Shown here piece by piece: positions 19,394 through 28,137 of a stretch of DNA of 64,000 nt. This DNA comes from Bacteroidota bacterium. Its GTDB lineage: Bacteria > Bacteroidota > Bacteroidia > Flavobacteriales > Flavobacteriaceae. Numbering within the stretch: position 1 is the first letter of the stretch; every line of letters begins with the position of its first letter. A program made the position numbers and the translations under genes. Under the pieces are notes generated by a model, which saw only the letters and a list, made by a program, of their open reading frames with translations, had not been told where the DNA came from and ran no database searches. The DNA is taken from positions 62,001 through 126,000 of the forward strand of contig JAEWHE010000009.1 of the NCBI GenBank assembly GCA_023387965.1. The letters run 5' to 3'.

Positions 19394-20092
19394 TTAATTT
19401 TTGTTGGCTTCGTTTTGAGCGTCCTGAACCATTTTTTCGTTAGCGGTAATGGCAAATTCAACTCTTCTATTTTGTGCTCTTCCATCAACAGTTTCATTGC
19501 TTGCAATTGGATCTGCAATTCCCATTCCTGTAGTTTTAAAACGTGACGTGGATAAACCTTTGCCAATCAAATAATTTTTTACAGCATCAGCACGTTGACC
19601 TGACAAGGTTAAATTATAATCTGCAGGACCTGTGCTATCTGTATATCCGTAAATTACGATATCAGTATCTGGATAAGAATTGAAAACAGTTACCAATTTG
19701 TCCAAATTTGTTTTAGCAGCAGCAGTCAAAGTAGATTTGTTAGTATCAAAACGAACTGCATTTTCTTTCAAAGTCAATTTAATCCCTTCCCCTACTCTTT
19801 CTACTTCAGCTCCAGGAACAGCATTGTCAATTTCTCTGGCTTGTTTGTCCATTTTGTTACCGATAACACCACCGGCAACTCCTCCAACAACTCCTCCTAA
19901 AACTGCTCCAAGTGCTGTATTTCCTCCTTTTCCTAAATTATTTCCAAGAACTCCACCAATTACAGCTCCTGCTGCTGTACCAATTGCGGCTCCTCTTTGC
20001 GTTTTGTTCGTATTTTTTACGGATTCACAACTTGTAAAAAAGCTCGAAATTCCAAAAATTCCGGCTACCGCGAATATTGCTAATTTTTTCAT
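19394..20092 (-). CDS. OmpA-family lipoprotein with glycine-zipper
   Basis: A 232-residue predicted lipoprotein (leader ending FFTSC). Residues about 33-85 are a glycine zipper with repeated GAVIGG, GAVLGGVVGG and GGVIGN motifs that probably inserts in the membrane. The C-terminal OmpA domain (about 105-220) carries IVIYGYTDSTG, LSGQRADAVKNYL and GRAQNRRVEF, the peptidoglycan-binding signature with the conserved D and R. It likely tethers the outer membrane to the cell wall. It is 32 nt downstream of the lipocalin-like gene. Confidence 0.92.
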   Translation of the reverse strand: MKKLAIFAVAGIFGISSFFTSCESVKNTNKTQRGAAIGTAAGAVIGGVLGNNLGKGGNTALGAVLGGVVGGVAGGVIGNKMDKQAREIDNAVPGAEVERVGEGIKLTLKENAVRFDTNKSTLTAAAKTNLDKLVTVFNSYPDTDIVIYGYTDSTGPADYNLTLSGQRADAVKNYLIGKGLSTSRFKTTGMGIADPIASNETVDGRAQNRRVEFAITANEKMVQDAQNEANKN

Positions 20093-20124
20093 TGTTTTCT
20101 GTGTATTTATTTAAATTATATGGA

Positions 20125-20601
20125 TTAGTTTACTTTTGTAAATTGATAAACAACGTCGGTCATTTTTCCACCAACATCTATTCTATCAACAAGTTGAAAT
20201 GAATTTTCGCTCGCATTGGCAACGTTTAAAATGTAACCGTCACGCACTTTTTTAGCTTTCACTCCAGCGTCTAAAACTTTTAGTACAAATTGTCCGTCTT
20301 TGTTTACAAACCAAGTAATTGGCGAACTAAATGCCGGACATCCAGTTTTGGTCAAAGCCATTTCTCCTTTATTGTTATTCGAAACAAATTTCCAGGTGCT
20401 TCCTTCAAAACATTCCGAATCTGCTAATTGGAAAGAATTTACTTTAATATACTCAGAACCAGGATAGTCAACAGAACTGATTACCCAGTTTCCTTTCATA
20501 ATTCTTTCGGTTTTGTTGTCAACTTTTGTGTTAGTGACACTTGTTGATTTACAAGAAAAAAACAAAGCGGCAAAGGCACTTACTAAGATTAATTTTTTCA
20601 T
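20125..20601 (-). CDS. Lipocalin-like lipoprotein
   Basis: A 158-residue lipoprotein (leader ending FFSC). The start of the mature domain, MKGNWVISSVDYPG, with STWKFVSNNNKGEM and late YILNVANASENSFQLVDRI, fits the small lipocalin-like family of Bacteroidota lipoproteins, a single beta-barrel. Its ligand is unknown. It precedes the OmpA-family gene in one transcript with its own promoter near 20632-20639. Confidence 0.82.
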   Translation of the reverse strand: MKKLILVSAFAALFFSCKSTSVTNTKVDNKTERIMKGNWVISSVDYPGSEYIKVNSFQLADSECFEGSTWKFVSNNNKGEMALTKTGCPAFSSPITWFVNKDGQFVLKVLDAGVKAKKVRDGYILNVANASENSFQLVDRIDVGGKMTDVVYQFTKVN

Positions 20602-20631
20602 AGGTTAAAATTTTATTTGATGTTTTTAATA

Positions 20632-20639
20632 CAAATATA
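20632..20639 (-). promoter_or_regulatory. -7 box of the lipocalin/OmpA transcript
   Basis: Minus-strand TATATTTG, matching TAnnTTTG, lies about 30 nt before the ATG at 20601. The -33 part is not convincing. Confidence 0.6.
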
Positions 20640-20717
20640 CTCCAATCAATGATTTTTTGTTAAAAATGAGCCGGATATTATCTTAAAATTAACAATTATG
20701 ACAATTTGTCATTTTCT

Positions 20718-20725
20718 TAAATTTG
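20718..20725 (+). promoter_or_regulatory. Putative -7 box of htpG
   Basis: TAAATTTG fits the consensus and would start transcription near 20730, 55 nt before the ATG at 20786. This makes the upstream in-frame TTG at 20723 impossible as a start. Confidence 0.5.
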
Positions 20726-20785
20726 GTATTTTGTTTGAATAAAAGCAAGCATCTATTCAATATAAATTTAAAAAAAAATTACGAT

Positions 20786-22672
20786 ATGGCTACAGGAAAA
20801 ATTAATGTTTCGGTCGAAAATATTTTCCCACTTATTAAAAAGTTTTTATACAGCGATCATGAAATTTTCTTGAGAGAGTTGGTTTCAAATGCTACTGATG
20901 CAACTCTGAAATTAAAACACTTGACCAATATTGGCGAAGCTAAAGTAGAATATGGAAATCCTATCATTGAAGTAAAAATTGATAAGGATGCCAAAAAATT
21001 ACACATCATCGACCAAGGTTTGGGGATGACAGCGGAAGAAGTGGAAAAATACATCAATCAAGTGGCTTTTTCTGGTGCCGAAGAATTTCTTGAAAAGTAT
21101 AAAGATTCTGCCAAAGATTCAGGAATTATTGGTCATTTTGGTTTAGGATTTTATTCTGCCTTCATGGTGGCGGAAAAAGTGGAAATCATCACAAAATCGT
21201 TTAAAGATGAACCGGCAGCTCATTGGATTTGTGACGGAAGTCCAGAATTTACCCTTGAAAAATCCGACAAAACGTCTCGTGGAACAGAAATCATTTTGCA
21301 CATCGCTGAAGATTCTTTAGAATTTTTGGAAGAAAATAAAATTGCAGGACTTCTTGAAAAATACAACAAGTTCATGCCTATTCCGATTAAATTTGGAACC
21401 AAAACTGAAACGCTTCCAAAGCCAGAAAATGCCACGGAAGATTATGTGGCAGAAACCATTGAAGTTGATAATATTGTAAACAATCCAAATCCGGCTTGGA
21501 CAAAGCAACCGAGCGATTTGAACGAGGAAGATTACAAAAATTTCTACCGAGAATTGTATCCGATGCAATTTGAAGAACCGCTTTTCAACATTCACTTAAA
21601 TGTCGATTATCCGTTCAATTTGACAGGGATTTTATATTTTCCAAAAATGTCGCAAGACCTTCAAATTCAAAAAGATAAAATTCAATTGTACCAAAATCAG
21701 GTTTTCGTAACTGACAACGTAGAAGGTATTGTTCCAGAATTTTTGACAATGTTGAAAGGCGTTATTGATTCACCAGATATTCCGTTGAATGTGTCGCGTT
21801 CTTACCTCCAAGCGGATGGTGCCGTGAAGAAAATTTCGAATTACATCACCAGAAAAGTGGCGGATAAATTGAAATCTTTGTTTACTGAAAACCGCGAAGA
21901 TTTTGAACAAAAATGGAACGACATTAAAATTGTTTTGGAATACGGAATGCTTTCGGAACCAAAATTCTACGAAAAAGCGGGTGCATTCGCATTGTATCCA
22001 ACCGTTGACGGAAAATTTTTCACTTTGGAAGAATTAAAAGAAAAAACCAAAGACAATCAAACCGATAAGGATGGGAAATTAGTGTTGCTTTACGCGTCGA
22101 ACAAGGAAACGCAACACAGCTATATTGAGGAAGCGAAAACTAAAGGTTACGAAGTTTTGCTTTTAGATTCGCCAATTATTTCGCATTTGATTCAAAAATT
22201 GGAGCAAGACAACGAAAATGTGACATTTACAAGAGTTGATTCTGACCACATCAATAATTTGATCAAAAAAGACGAAGAAACGATTTCAAAATTGTCTGAC
22301 GAAGAAAAAGAAAAGTTGAAAATTGAGTTAGAATCAGTGATTGCGGATCAAAAATATTCGGTGCAATTGGAAGCTTTAGACAGTCAATCGGCTCCGTTTA
22401 CCATCACGCAACCGGAATTTTTACGTAGAATGAAGGAAATGAGCCAAACCGGTGGTGGTGGAATGTTCGGGATGGGAAATATGCCAGAAATGTATAATTT
22501 GGTGGTGAATACCAACCACGAATTGGCTTCGAATATTTTAAATTCAACCGACAAAACACATCAGGAAGCCTTGGTAAAACAAGCACTTGACTTGGCCAAA
22601 TTGTCGCAAAACTTGCTAAAAGGCGAAGAATTGACGGCTTTTGTGAAACGTAGTTTTGAGTTGATTAAATAG
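20786..22672 (+). CDS. htpG: Chaperone HtpG (Hsp90)
   Basis: A 628-residue bacterial Hsp90. The ATG at 20786 gives the standard MATGKINV start. The N-terminal ATPase domain shows FLRELVSNATDA, IIDQGLGMT (DxGxG), the GHFGLGFYSAFMVA lid region and SRGTEIILH. The middle domain has NVSRSYLQAD, and a C-terminal dimerisation region is present. It folds and stabilises client proteins in the cytoplasm using ATP. A 13-nt palindrome lies 75 nt upstream. Confidence 0.97.
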   Translation: MATGKINVSVENIFPLIKKFLYSDHEIFLRELVSNATDATLKLKHLTNIGEAKVEYGNPIIEVKIDKDAKKLHIIDQGLGMTAEEVEKYINQVAFSGAEEFLEKYKDSAKDSGIIGHFGLGFYSAFMVAEKVEIITKSFKDEPAAHWICDGSPEFTLEKSDKTSRGTEIILHIAEDSLEFLEENKIAGLLEKYNKFMPIPIKFGTKTETLPKPENATEDYVAETIEVDNIVNNPNPAWTKQPSDLNEEDYKNFYRELYPMQFEEPLFNIHLNVDYPFNLTGILYFPKMSQDLQIQKDKIQLYQNQVFVTDNVEGIVPEFLTMLKGVIDSPDIPLNVSRSYLQADGAVKKISNYITRKVADKLKSLFTENREDFEQKWNDIKIVLEYGMLSEPKFYEKAGAFALYPTVDGKFFTLEELKEKTKDNQTDKDGKLVLLYASNKETQHSYIEEAKTKGYEVLLLDSPIISHLIQKLEQDNENVTFTRVDSDHINNLIKKDEETISKLSDEEKEKLKIELESVIADQKYSVQLEALDSQSAPFTITQPEFLRRMKEMSQTGGGGMFGMGNMPEMYNLVVNTNHELASNILNSTDKTHQEALVKQALDLAKLSQNLLKGEELTAFVKRSFELIK

Positions 22673-22706
22673 ATCTGAGATATTAATATTGAGAATTGAG
22701 AACCTG
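22672..22706. repeat. Short heptad-periodic tract after htpG
   Basis: Starting at the last base of the htpG stop codon, the sequence reads as consecutive 7-mers GATCTGA, GATATTA, ATATTGA, GAATTGA and GAACCTG. The period is strict, the unit is degenerate. It runs directly into the terminator hairpin. Confidence 0.6.
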
Positions 22707-22732
22707 TGAGTGAAAACTTGCAGGTTTTTTTT
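22701..22732 (+). terminator. Rho-independent terminator after htpG
   Basis: AACCTG with GAGT, a GAAA tetraloop, ACTT and CAGGTT form an 11-bp stem with one T-G pair, followed by eight T. It also ends at the stop of the opposing gene at 22731. Confidence 0.85.
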
Positions 22733-23330
22733 ATTCGATAATCCAAAGCAAAACCGGTTTTTCGGTGGCTTGTAATTTGGTATCTAAAATCCGCATAAAC
22801 TGGTTAGAAACTGCCGGACAACCCCAACTATTTGGTGAATATTTCGGAAAAATTTCTTGGTTAGCAACTGCATCCCAACTGTGTAAAACCACCACTCTTT
22901 TCACGGCATTTGCGTTAGAATTTTCCAATCCATGCAACCAATATTTCACGTTAATTCCCCATGAACTATAATCGCGTTTACCAATTTTATATTTGCCTAA
23001 AGACGAACAATGACTGTCGTTTTTATTACTAAACTTCGCCACTTCTGCGCTATTTTCATTTACTTCAAAAACATCACAAGTTCCATGAGTTACCAAATTT
23101 TCCAAAGTGATTTCTTTCTGTTTAAAATCATACATAAAAAAACGATTGGTTCCGGAATGTTGTGACAAATCGACTAAAAAATAATACGAAGTTTCATAAT
23201 TATTTGTTTCACAAAAAGTCAAAGCTTCGGTGTGAAACTTACTGTAATCTCGCTTATTTTCGACCTTGACTTCCGAGCTGTTTCCGCAACTTATCAATTG
23301 CAAAACAAAAAAAAGTAACAGTTTTCTCAT
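22731..23330 (-). CDS. L,D-transpeptidase-like (murein transpeptidase catalytic domain) lipoprotein
   Basis: The ATG at 23330 gives a 199-residue lipoprotein with leader MRKLLLFFVLQLISC; an earlier in-frame start at 23357 would put nine residues before it. Signature residues are the conserved His in VVVLHSWDAVA and the catalytic Cys in NSWGCPAVS, as in the murein L,D-transpeptidase catalytic-domain family. It may form or cut peptidoglycan cross-links. The lipid anchor would hold it at a membrane. Activity is inferred from the motif. Confidence 0.85.
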   Translation of the reverse strand: MRKLLLFFVLQLISCGNSSEVKVENKRDYSKFHTEALTFCETNNYETSYYFLVDLSQHSGTNRFFMYDFKQKEITLENLVTHGTCDVFEVNENSAEVAKFSNKNDSHCSSLGKYKIGKRDYSSWGINVKYWLHGLENSNANAVKRVVVLHSWDAVANQEIFPKYSPNSWGCPAVSNQFMRILDTKLQATEKPVLLWIIE

Positions 23331-23460
23331 TAAACTTTGACGGTTTATTAATTGCATAACTTTTAATTTGTAAAAAAATTATGTGTTTTGAAGAAAAAAT
23401 TCATTTTCTGTAAATCAAAAATCCGGTTGGTAATTTTTCGCAATCCAATAATTTTAGCCT

Positions 23461-23468
23461 TATCTTTG
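23461..23468 (+). promoter_or_regulatory. -7 box of the EamA transporter gene
   Basis: TATCTTTG, an exact match to TAnnTTTG, lies 29 nt before the ATG at 23498. Confidence 0.7.
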
Positions 23469-23497
23469 CCCGCTTTTTTATTTTCAGCAAAAAAATT

Positions 23498-24460
23498 ATG
23501 ACACAAAACAATATACTCAAAGGCGTTTTTCTAGTAGGACTTGGTGCCACAAGTTACGGGATGTTGGCCACATTTGTAAAAATGGCGTATGGCGAAGGTT
23601 ACACAACTGCCGAAGTGACGACTTCACAATTTATTTTTGGAATCCTTGGAATCTTGATTATCAATGCTTTTCAACGCAATAAAAATAAAGGCGAAGTGAT
23701 AAAAGCCAGCCGAAAAAATATTTCGCAGTTAATGCTTGCCGGTTCATCCACAGGTTTAACGAGTGTTTTTTATTACTTGGCTGTAAAATTTGACATTCCG
23801 GTTTCCATTGCCATCGTTTTGTTGATGCAAACCGTTTGGATGGGTGTTTTGCTCGAATGGTTTTTGGAGAAAAAAATTCCTTCTACAATCAAAATTATTT
23901 CGGTTATGATTGTGCTTGTCGGAACCGCTTTGGCTACCAATTTAATCAACTCCAACATTAGTTTAAATCCGCTTGGTTTATTTTTTGGAATGTTAGCAGC
24001 AGCTTCATTTACCACTACGATGTTTACCGCAAACCGTGTTGCCACTGAGATTTCTTCGGCACAAAGAAGTTTGTATATGCTTTTAGGCGGTGGAATTGTG
24101 GTTTTTATTTTCGCGATGATTTCGCAAATTATTCCTAATTATTTTCCAGCTTTCGCCGATGCGATTGGCGTTTTTGCAACAGCCCAAGATTATAATTTTA
24201 ATATTTTTCTCAAATGGGGAATCGTATTATCACTTTTCGGAACGATTATTCCACCAATGTTGCTTAATGCGGGATTTCCGCTTACAGGAATTGGTTTAGG
24301 AAGTATCGTTTCGTCTTTAGAATTACCCGTTTCGGTATTGATGGCGTATTTTTTATTGCATGAGCAAGTTTTATTTGTACAATGGGTGGGCATTATTCTG
24401 ATTATTCTTGCCATTGTTATCATGAACGTTCGGTTCAAAAAAGACCCAAAAATTTCATAA
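23498..24460 (+). CDS. EamA/DMT family permease
   Basis: A 320-residue inner-membrane protein with about ten hydrophobic helices in two repeated halves, typical of the drug/metabolite transporter superfamily. Hallmarks are SYGMLATFVKMAY at the start, SSTGLTSVFYYLAVKF in the first half and GSIVSSLELPVSVLMAYFLLHE in the second. Such proteins export or import small metabolites; the substrate is not predictable. Confidence 0.9.
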   Translation: MTQNNILKGVFLVGLGATSYGMLATFVKMAYGEGYTTAEVTTSQFIFGILGILIINAFQRNKNKGEVIKASRKNISQLMLAGSSTGLTSVFYYLAVKFDIPVSIAIVLLMQTVWMGVLLEWFLEKKIPSTIKIISVMIVLVGTALATNLINSNISLNPLGLFFGMLAAASFTTTMFTANRVATEISSAQRSLYMLLGGGIVVFIFAMISQIIPNYFPAFADAIGVFATAQDYNFNIFLKWGIVLSLFGTIIPPMLLNAGFPLTGIGLGSIVSSLELPVSVLMAYFLLHEQVLFVQWVGIILIILAIVIMNVRFKKDPKIS

Positions 24461-24544
24461 TCAATCCGGCAGAAATTTTTCTACGTATTTAATGAAAATT
24501 AATTGCACATTTGCATAGTTTTCAAGAACTCAAAAATACCGCCG

Positions 24545-25891
24545 ATGAAAAATTTGTCTCTAAAAACAATTATTGACATTACTTTTATCGCCATTTTATT
24601 TGTATTTGGAATTCTCGGATATTCCATTTATCACAGAGCCGAAATGGTGAAACAAAACCGATTGTTGGTAAACCGAACTAGTAATATCAATGCTACTTTA
24701 CAAAAAATGCTTTCGAGTACTACTGATATCGAAACGGGTTCGAGAGGGTTTACCATCACCGGAGAAAATAATTTTTTGGAGGTATATGACGAAGGACGAA
24801 TAGAGCTCAAAACTTGGATTGATTCTTTAAAATCCATGAATGAAACCGATGTTTCTAAACTCGAAAAGTTGGATTCTATTGAAGTTTTAATACAAAACAA
24901 AGCCGATTTTAGCTCCTTAATGGTTCAAACCAGAAAAGAAAAAGGCATGACAGAAGCCATTTCTTTGGTACAAAAAGGTCGCGGACGAGAACTGATGGAT
25001 TCGATAAGAACTTCTATTGAAAATTACCAGCAAGAAGCATTGCTTACGTTAGAGAATGCGCTTCGGGAAACAGAAGAAAACGTTCGGGCAAGGAATAATA
25101 ACTTCATTTGGTTTTCTGGAATTAGCTTCATTTTATTGGTTTTTTCTTATTACAAAATCAGACAAAACGCAAAACTTTTGGTACATGAAAAAGAAATTCA
25201 ACAAAATCTTTTAGACGAATTAAGTTACCAAAACCACCAATTGAACGATTTTGCCAACATAACTTCGCATAATTTAAGAGCTCCTGCCGCTAACATTACC
25301 GCATTAATTTCCACTTTGGACGAAAAAAGTAAAGTAGAAGAATTTCAAACGGTTTTTCAAATGCTTAAAAAAGTTGCCGAAAATCTCAACGAATCGCTTA
25401 ACCAACTGATGGAAGTTTTGCACATCAAAAAAAATAAAAAAATTGAAAAAGAATTGTTATCTTTTCAGGAAATTTTTACCAAAACAACCGAAACCTTGCA
25501 AGGAATTATTTTGCAAAGCGGAGCAAAATTTGCCGTAAATTTTAACGATGTTCCCGAAATTATGTATTCTAAAATTTATTTGGAAAGCATTTTTCACAAC
25601 TTAATCAGCAACGCAATTAAGTACAAAAGTGCTGAAAGAATACCGGAAATTTCAATTAGTACACACAAAACCGAAAATAGTTATAGTCTGAAAATACAAG
25701 ACAACGGCTTGGGAATTGATTTAGAAAAACACGGCGATAAAATTTTTGGAATGCACCAAATTTTCCACGATCATCCTGATGCAAAAGGCGTGGGATTGTT
25801 TATGACTAAAGCACAAATCGAAAGTTTAAAAGGGAAAATATCGGTAGAAAGTAAGCCAGGAAATGGTACAACTTTTACCGTTCATTTTTAA
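24545..25891 (+). CDS. CHASE3-domain sensor histidine kinase
   Basis: A 448-residue membrane kinase; the ATG at 24545 gives a good N-terminal helix. Order: transmembrane helix (about 6-26), extracytoplasmic four-helix CHASE3 domain (about 35-175, with SSTTDIETGSRGFTITGE and FLEVYDEGR), second transmembrane helix (about 182-202), H-box FANITSHNLRAPAANIT with His near 241, and ATPase domain with NLISNAIKYK and DNGLGIDLEKHG. No regulator is adjacent, so its partner lies elsewhere. The catalytic part closely resembles the PAS kinase at 12030-13553. Confidence 0.92.
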   Translation: MKNLSLKTIIDITFIAILFVFGILGYSIYHRAEMVKQNRLLVNRTSNINATLQKMLSSTTDIETGSRGFTITGENNFLEVYDEGRIELKTWIDSLKSMNETDVSKLEKLDSIEVLIQNKADFSSLMVQTRKEKGMTEAISLVQKGRGRELMDSIRTSIENYQQEALLTLENALRETEENVRARNNNFIWFSGISFILLVFSYYKIRQNAKLLVHEKEIQQNLLDELSYQNHQLNDFANITSHNLRAPAANITALISTLDEKSKVEEFQTVFQMLKKVAENLNESLNQLMEVLHIKKNKKIEKELLSFQEIFTKTTETLQGIILQSGAKFAVNFNDVPEIMYSKIYLESIFHNLISNAIKYKSAERIPEISISTHKTENSYSLKIQDNGLGIDLEKHGDKIFGMHQIFHDHPDAKGVGLFMTKAQIESLKGKISVESKPGNGTTFTVHF

Positions 25892-25906
25892 GAAAAATTG
25901 CTGATT

Positions 25907-26746
25907 ATGGACGAAATTGTAAATTATTTTTCCACGATTCCCTCCACTCACAGAGCTTTAATTTTAGTCGGTGGAATTGCCTTTTTTTGGTTAATCGAAA
26001 ACGCTTTTCCGCTTTTTCATTTTGATTATAGAAAATGGAATCACGCCGGGATCAACATTTTTTTTACTATCACTACAATTATTGTCAATTTCGTCCTTGC
26101 TTTTTTATTGTTATTATCCGCAGATTGGGCTGTCGCCAATAAATTTGGCGTTTTACAATGGTTGCCGGAAATTCCGCTCTGGCTTTTTGCCTTAATCGGG
26201 TTATTGATTTTAGATTTAATTGGAGCATATTTAGCGCATTTGGTACAACACAAAACCAAATTTCTCTGGCGTTTTCACCTCATTCACCACACCGATACTT
26301 GGATTGATACCACTTCGGCAAATCGTCATCATCCGGGTGAAAGCGTCATTCGTTTTATTTTTACGGTTCTTGCAGTATTAATTTCTGGTTCGCCAATGTG
26401 GCTGGTTTTCGTGTACCAATCAATGTCGGTTGTTTTCTCACAATTTAATCACGCTAATATTTCGCTTCCGCAAAAGTTAGATAGGTTCATTAGTTATTTC
26501 ATTGTTTCGCCGAACATGCACAAAGTACATCATCATTATCAATTACCTTATACCGATAGCAATTACGGCAACATTTTTTCTATTTGGGACAGAATATTTG
26601 GGACTTTTTCGAGCTTGGAAAAAAATAAAATAATCTACGGCGTTGATACTCACATGAATCCGGCTGAACACAATAAATTGAAGAGTTTGATCAACATTCC
26701 CTTTTGGAAATCTCGTTCGCCTGAAAAAAATTTGACCGAAAAATAA
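25907..26746 (+). CDS. Sterol desaturase/fatty acid hydroxylase family protein
   Basis: A 279-residue membrane protein using the ATG at 25907, 15 nt after the kinase stop. It carries the eight-histidine di-iron clusters of the family: HLVQH, HLIHHTD, NRHH and HKVHHHYQ, with four hydrophobic segments. It hydroxylates or desaturates a lipid substrate that cannot be named. Close spacing suggests co-transcription with the kinase gene. Confidence 0.9.
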   Translation: MDEIVNYFSTIPSTHRALILVGGIAFFWLIENAFPLFHFDYRKWNHAGINIFFTITTIIVNFVLAFLLLLSADWAVANKFGVLQWLPEIPLWLFALIGLLILDLIGAYLAHLVQHKTKFLWRFHLIHHTDTWIDTTSANRHHPGESVIRFIFTVLAVLISGSPMWLVFVYQSMSVVFSQFNHANISLPQKLDRFISYFIVSPNMHKVHHHYQLPYTDSNYGNIFSIWDRIFGTFSSLEKNKIIYGVDTHMNPAEHNKLKSLINIPFWKSRSPEKNLTEK

Positions 26747-26833
26747 AGCAGTTTTTAAAAAGTAATTGATTTTTTTATTAATATTGATTCAACTTTTAAA
26801 AAATTTTATTTCTCTAGGATTAATTTTCAAGTG

Positions 26834-27112
26834 ATGAAAAAAAGCAAACGCGTGGAACTAAATCGCGACGAACTCGAAAAGCTATATACATTAGCATTAG
26901 AAGAACGAAACCCTTACGAAATTATTAAAAAAGAACTGGGTTGTTCTGAACAGGAAGTGAATGATTTGATGAAAAAAAGACTTCCGGCAGATAAATATGA
27001 GTTGTGGAAAAAGAAAGCAATGGCGGCAAAACCGAAGCCAAAACCACCCAAAATTGATGATTTTGACGATGACCTCGACGGAAAATATTACATCAAAAAT
27101 AAATTTGATTAA
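26834..27112 (+). CDS. Small DUF2805-type protein
   Basis: A 92-residue soluble protein; ATG at 26834 is preferred over the GTG just before it. The segment LNRDELEKLYTLALEERNP, GCSEQEVNDLMKK and YELWKKK matches the helix-turn-helix-like DUF2805 (TIGR03643) family as I remember it. The C-terminus is proline- and lysine-rich, then acidic (KPPKIDDFDDDLDG). Function unknown; possibly nucleic-acid binding. It ends at a strong terminator. Confidence 0.75.
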   Translation: MKKSKRVELNRDELEKLYTLALEERNPYEIIKKELGCSEQEVNDLMKKRLPADKYELWKKKAMAAKPKPKPPKIDDFDDDLDGKYYIKNKFD

Positions 27113-27117
27113 CCTTG

Positions 27118-27142
27118 AAACTCCCTTCGCGGAGTTTTTTTT
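27118..27142 (+). terminator. Rho-independent terminator
   Basis: AAACTCC and GGAGTTT form a 7-bp stem around a loop containing TTCG, followed by a run of T. It separates the DUF2805 gene from the hydrolase gene. Confidence 0.88.
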
Positions 27143-27153
27143 TTATATAAATT

Positions 27154-28086
27154 ATGACAAAAAAAATCCTACTGCTTTTCATGTTGATTGTGGCCGCGAT
27201 GAAGATTTCGGCACAAGAAAAATTTTCTGTAACAGAAGTTTCAGTAAATCCTATTTTGAATGGAAGCTTGTATATTCCGGAAAAAGACGGCAAAAAATTA
27301 GTGATTATCATTGCCGGATCTGGACCAACTGATCGAAACGGGAATCAAATTGGCGTAAAAAATAATTCTTTAAAATTTTTAGCCGAAGGGTTAGCAAAGC
27401 AAAATATTTCCGTTTTTACATTTGACAAACGCATCATCGCCGAAATGAAAAAAGGCAATTTCTCGGAAGGCGAATTGACGCTGGACTCGATGATTGTGGA
27501 TGTCGAAAGAATTGTTTCACATTTTGAAAAAACAAAAAAATTTAAAAAAATAATTTTGGCAGGCCACAGCGAAGGCAGTTTAATTGGCATAAATGCTGCC
27601 AAAAATTCAGTCGATGGATTTGTATCGATTGCCGGAGCCGGAAGGACTTTAGATGAAATTTTGGTGGAACAAATTGGCAACAGAATGCCTGCTTTAAAAG
27701 CTGAAACAGCCAAAAATTTAGAATTACTCAAGCAAGGCAAACCCATAGAAAAAGTAAATCCTATTCTGGCTTCGCTTTTTAGGCCAAGCGTTCAAAATTA
27801 CGTTGCATCTTTATTGCAACATGATCCGCGGCAAGAAATTCAACAATTAAAAATCCCTATTTTAATTGTCAACGGAACTAAAGACATGCAAATTCTGGAA
27901 ACTGATGCGCAACTTTTGCATCAAGCGGTACCAAAATCAGAATTGTTAATTATCGAAAATATGAATCATGTTTTGAAAGAAATTAAAAATGGCGAGGAAG
28001 AAAACATGGCTTCGTATTCTGACGGAGATTTGCCTGTAATGCCCAAATTGATTGAAAGCATCGCTAACTTCGTTAAAAAAATTTAA
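27154..28086 (+). CDS. Secreted alpha/beta hydrolase
   Basis: A 310-residue exported hydrolase with signal peptide ending in ISAQ. The nucleophile elbow is GHSEGS (about 132-137), the acid residue is in VNGTKDMQI and the histidine in ENMNHVLKE, in the right order. The segment IIAGSGPTDRNGN provides the oxyanion hole. Likely an esterase or peptidase of the serine aminopeptidase S33-like group; substrate unknown. Confidence 0.88.
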   Translation: MTKKILLLFMLIVAAMKISAQEKFSVTEVSVNPILNGSLYIPEKDGKKLVIIIAGSGPTDRNGNQIGVKNNSLKFLAEGLAKQNISVFTFDKRIIAEMKKGNFSEGELTLDSMIVDVERIVSHFEKTKKFKKIILAGHSEGSLIGINAAKNSVDGFVSIAGAGRTLDEILVEQIGNRMPALKAETAKNLELLKQGKPIEKVNPILASLFRPSVQNYVASLLQHDPRQEIQQLKIPILIVNGTKDMQILETDAQLLHQAVPKSELLIIENMNHVLKEIKNGEEENMASYSDGDLPVMPKLIESIANFVKKI

Positions 28087-28137
28087 AAACTGTAACATTA
28101 ATTTACAAGTAAATTCTAATCAGAAAAAAATCTTACG

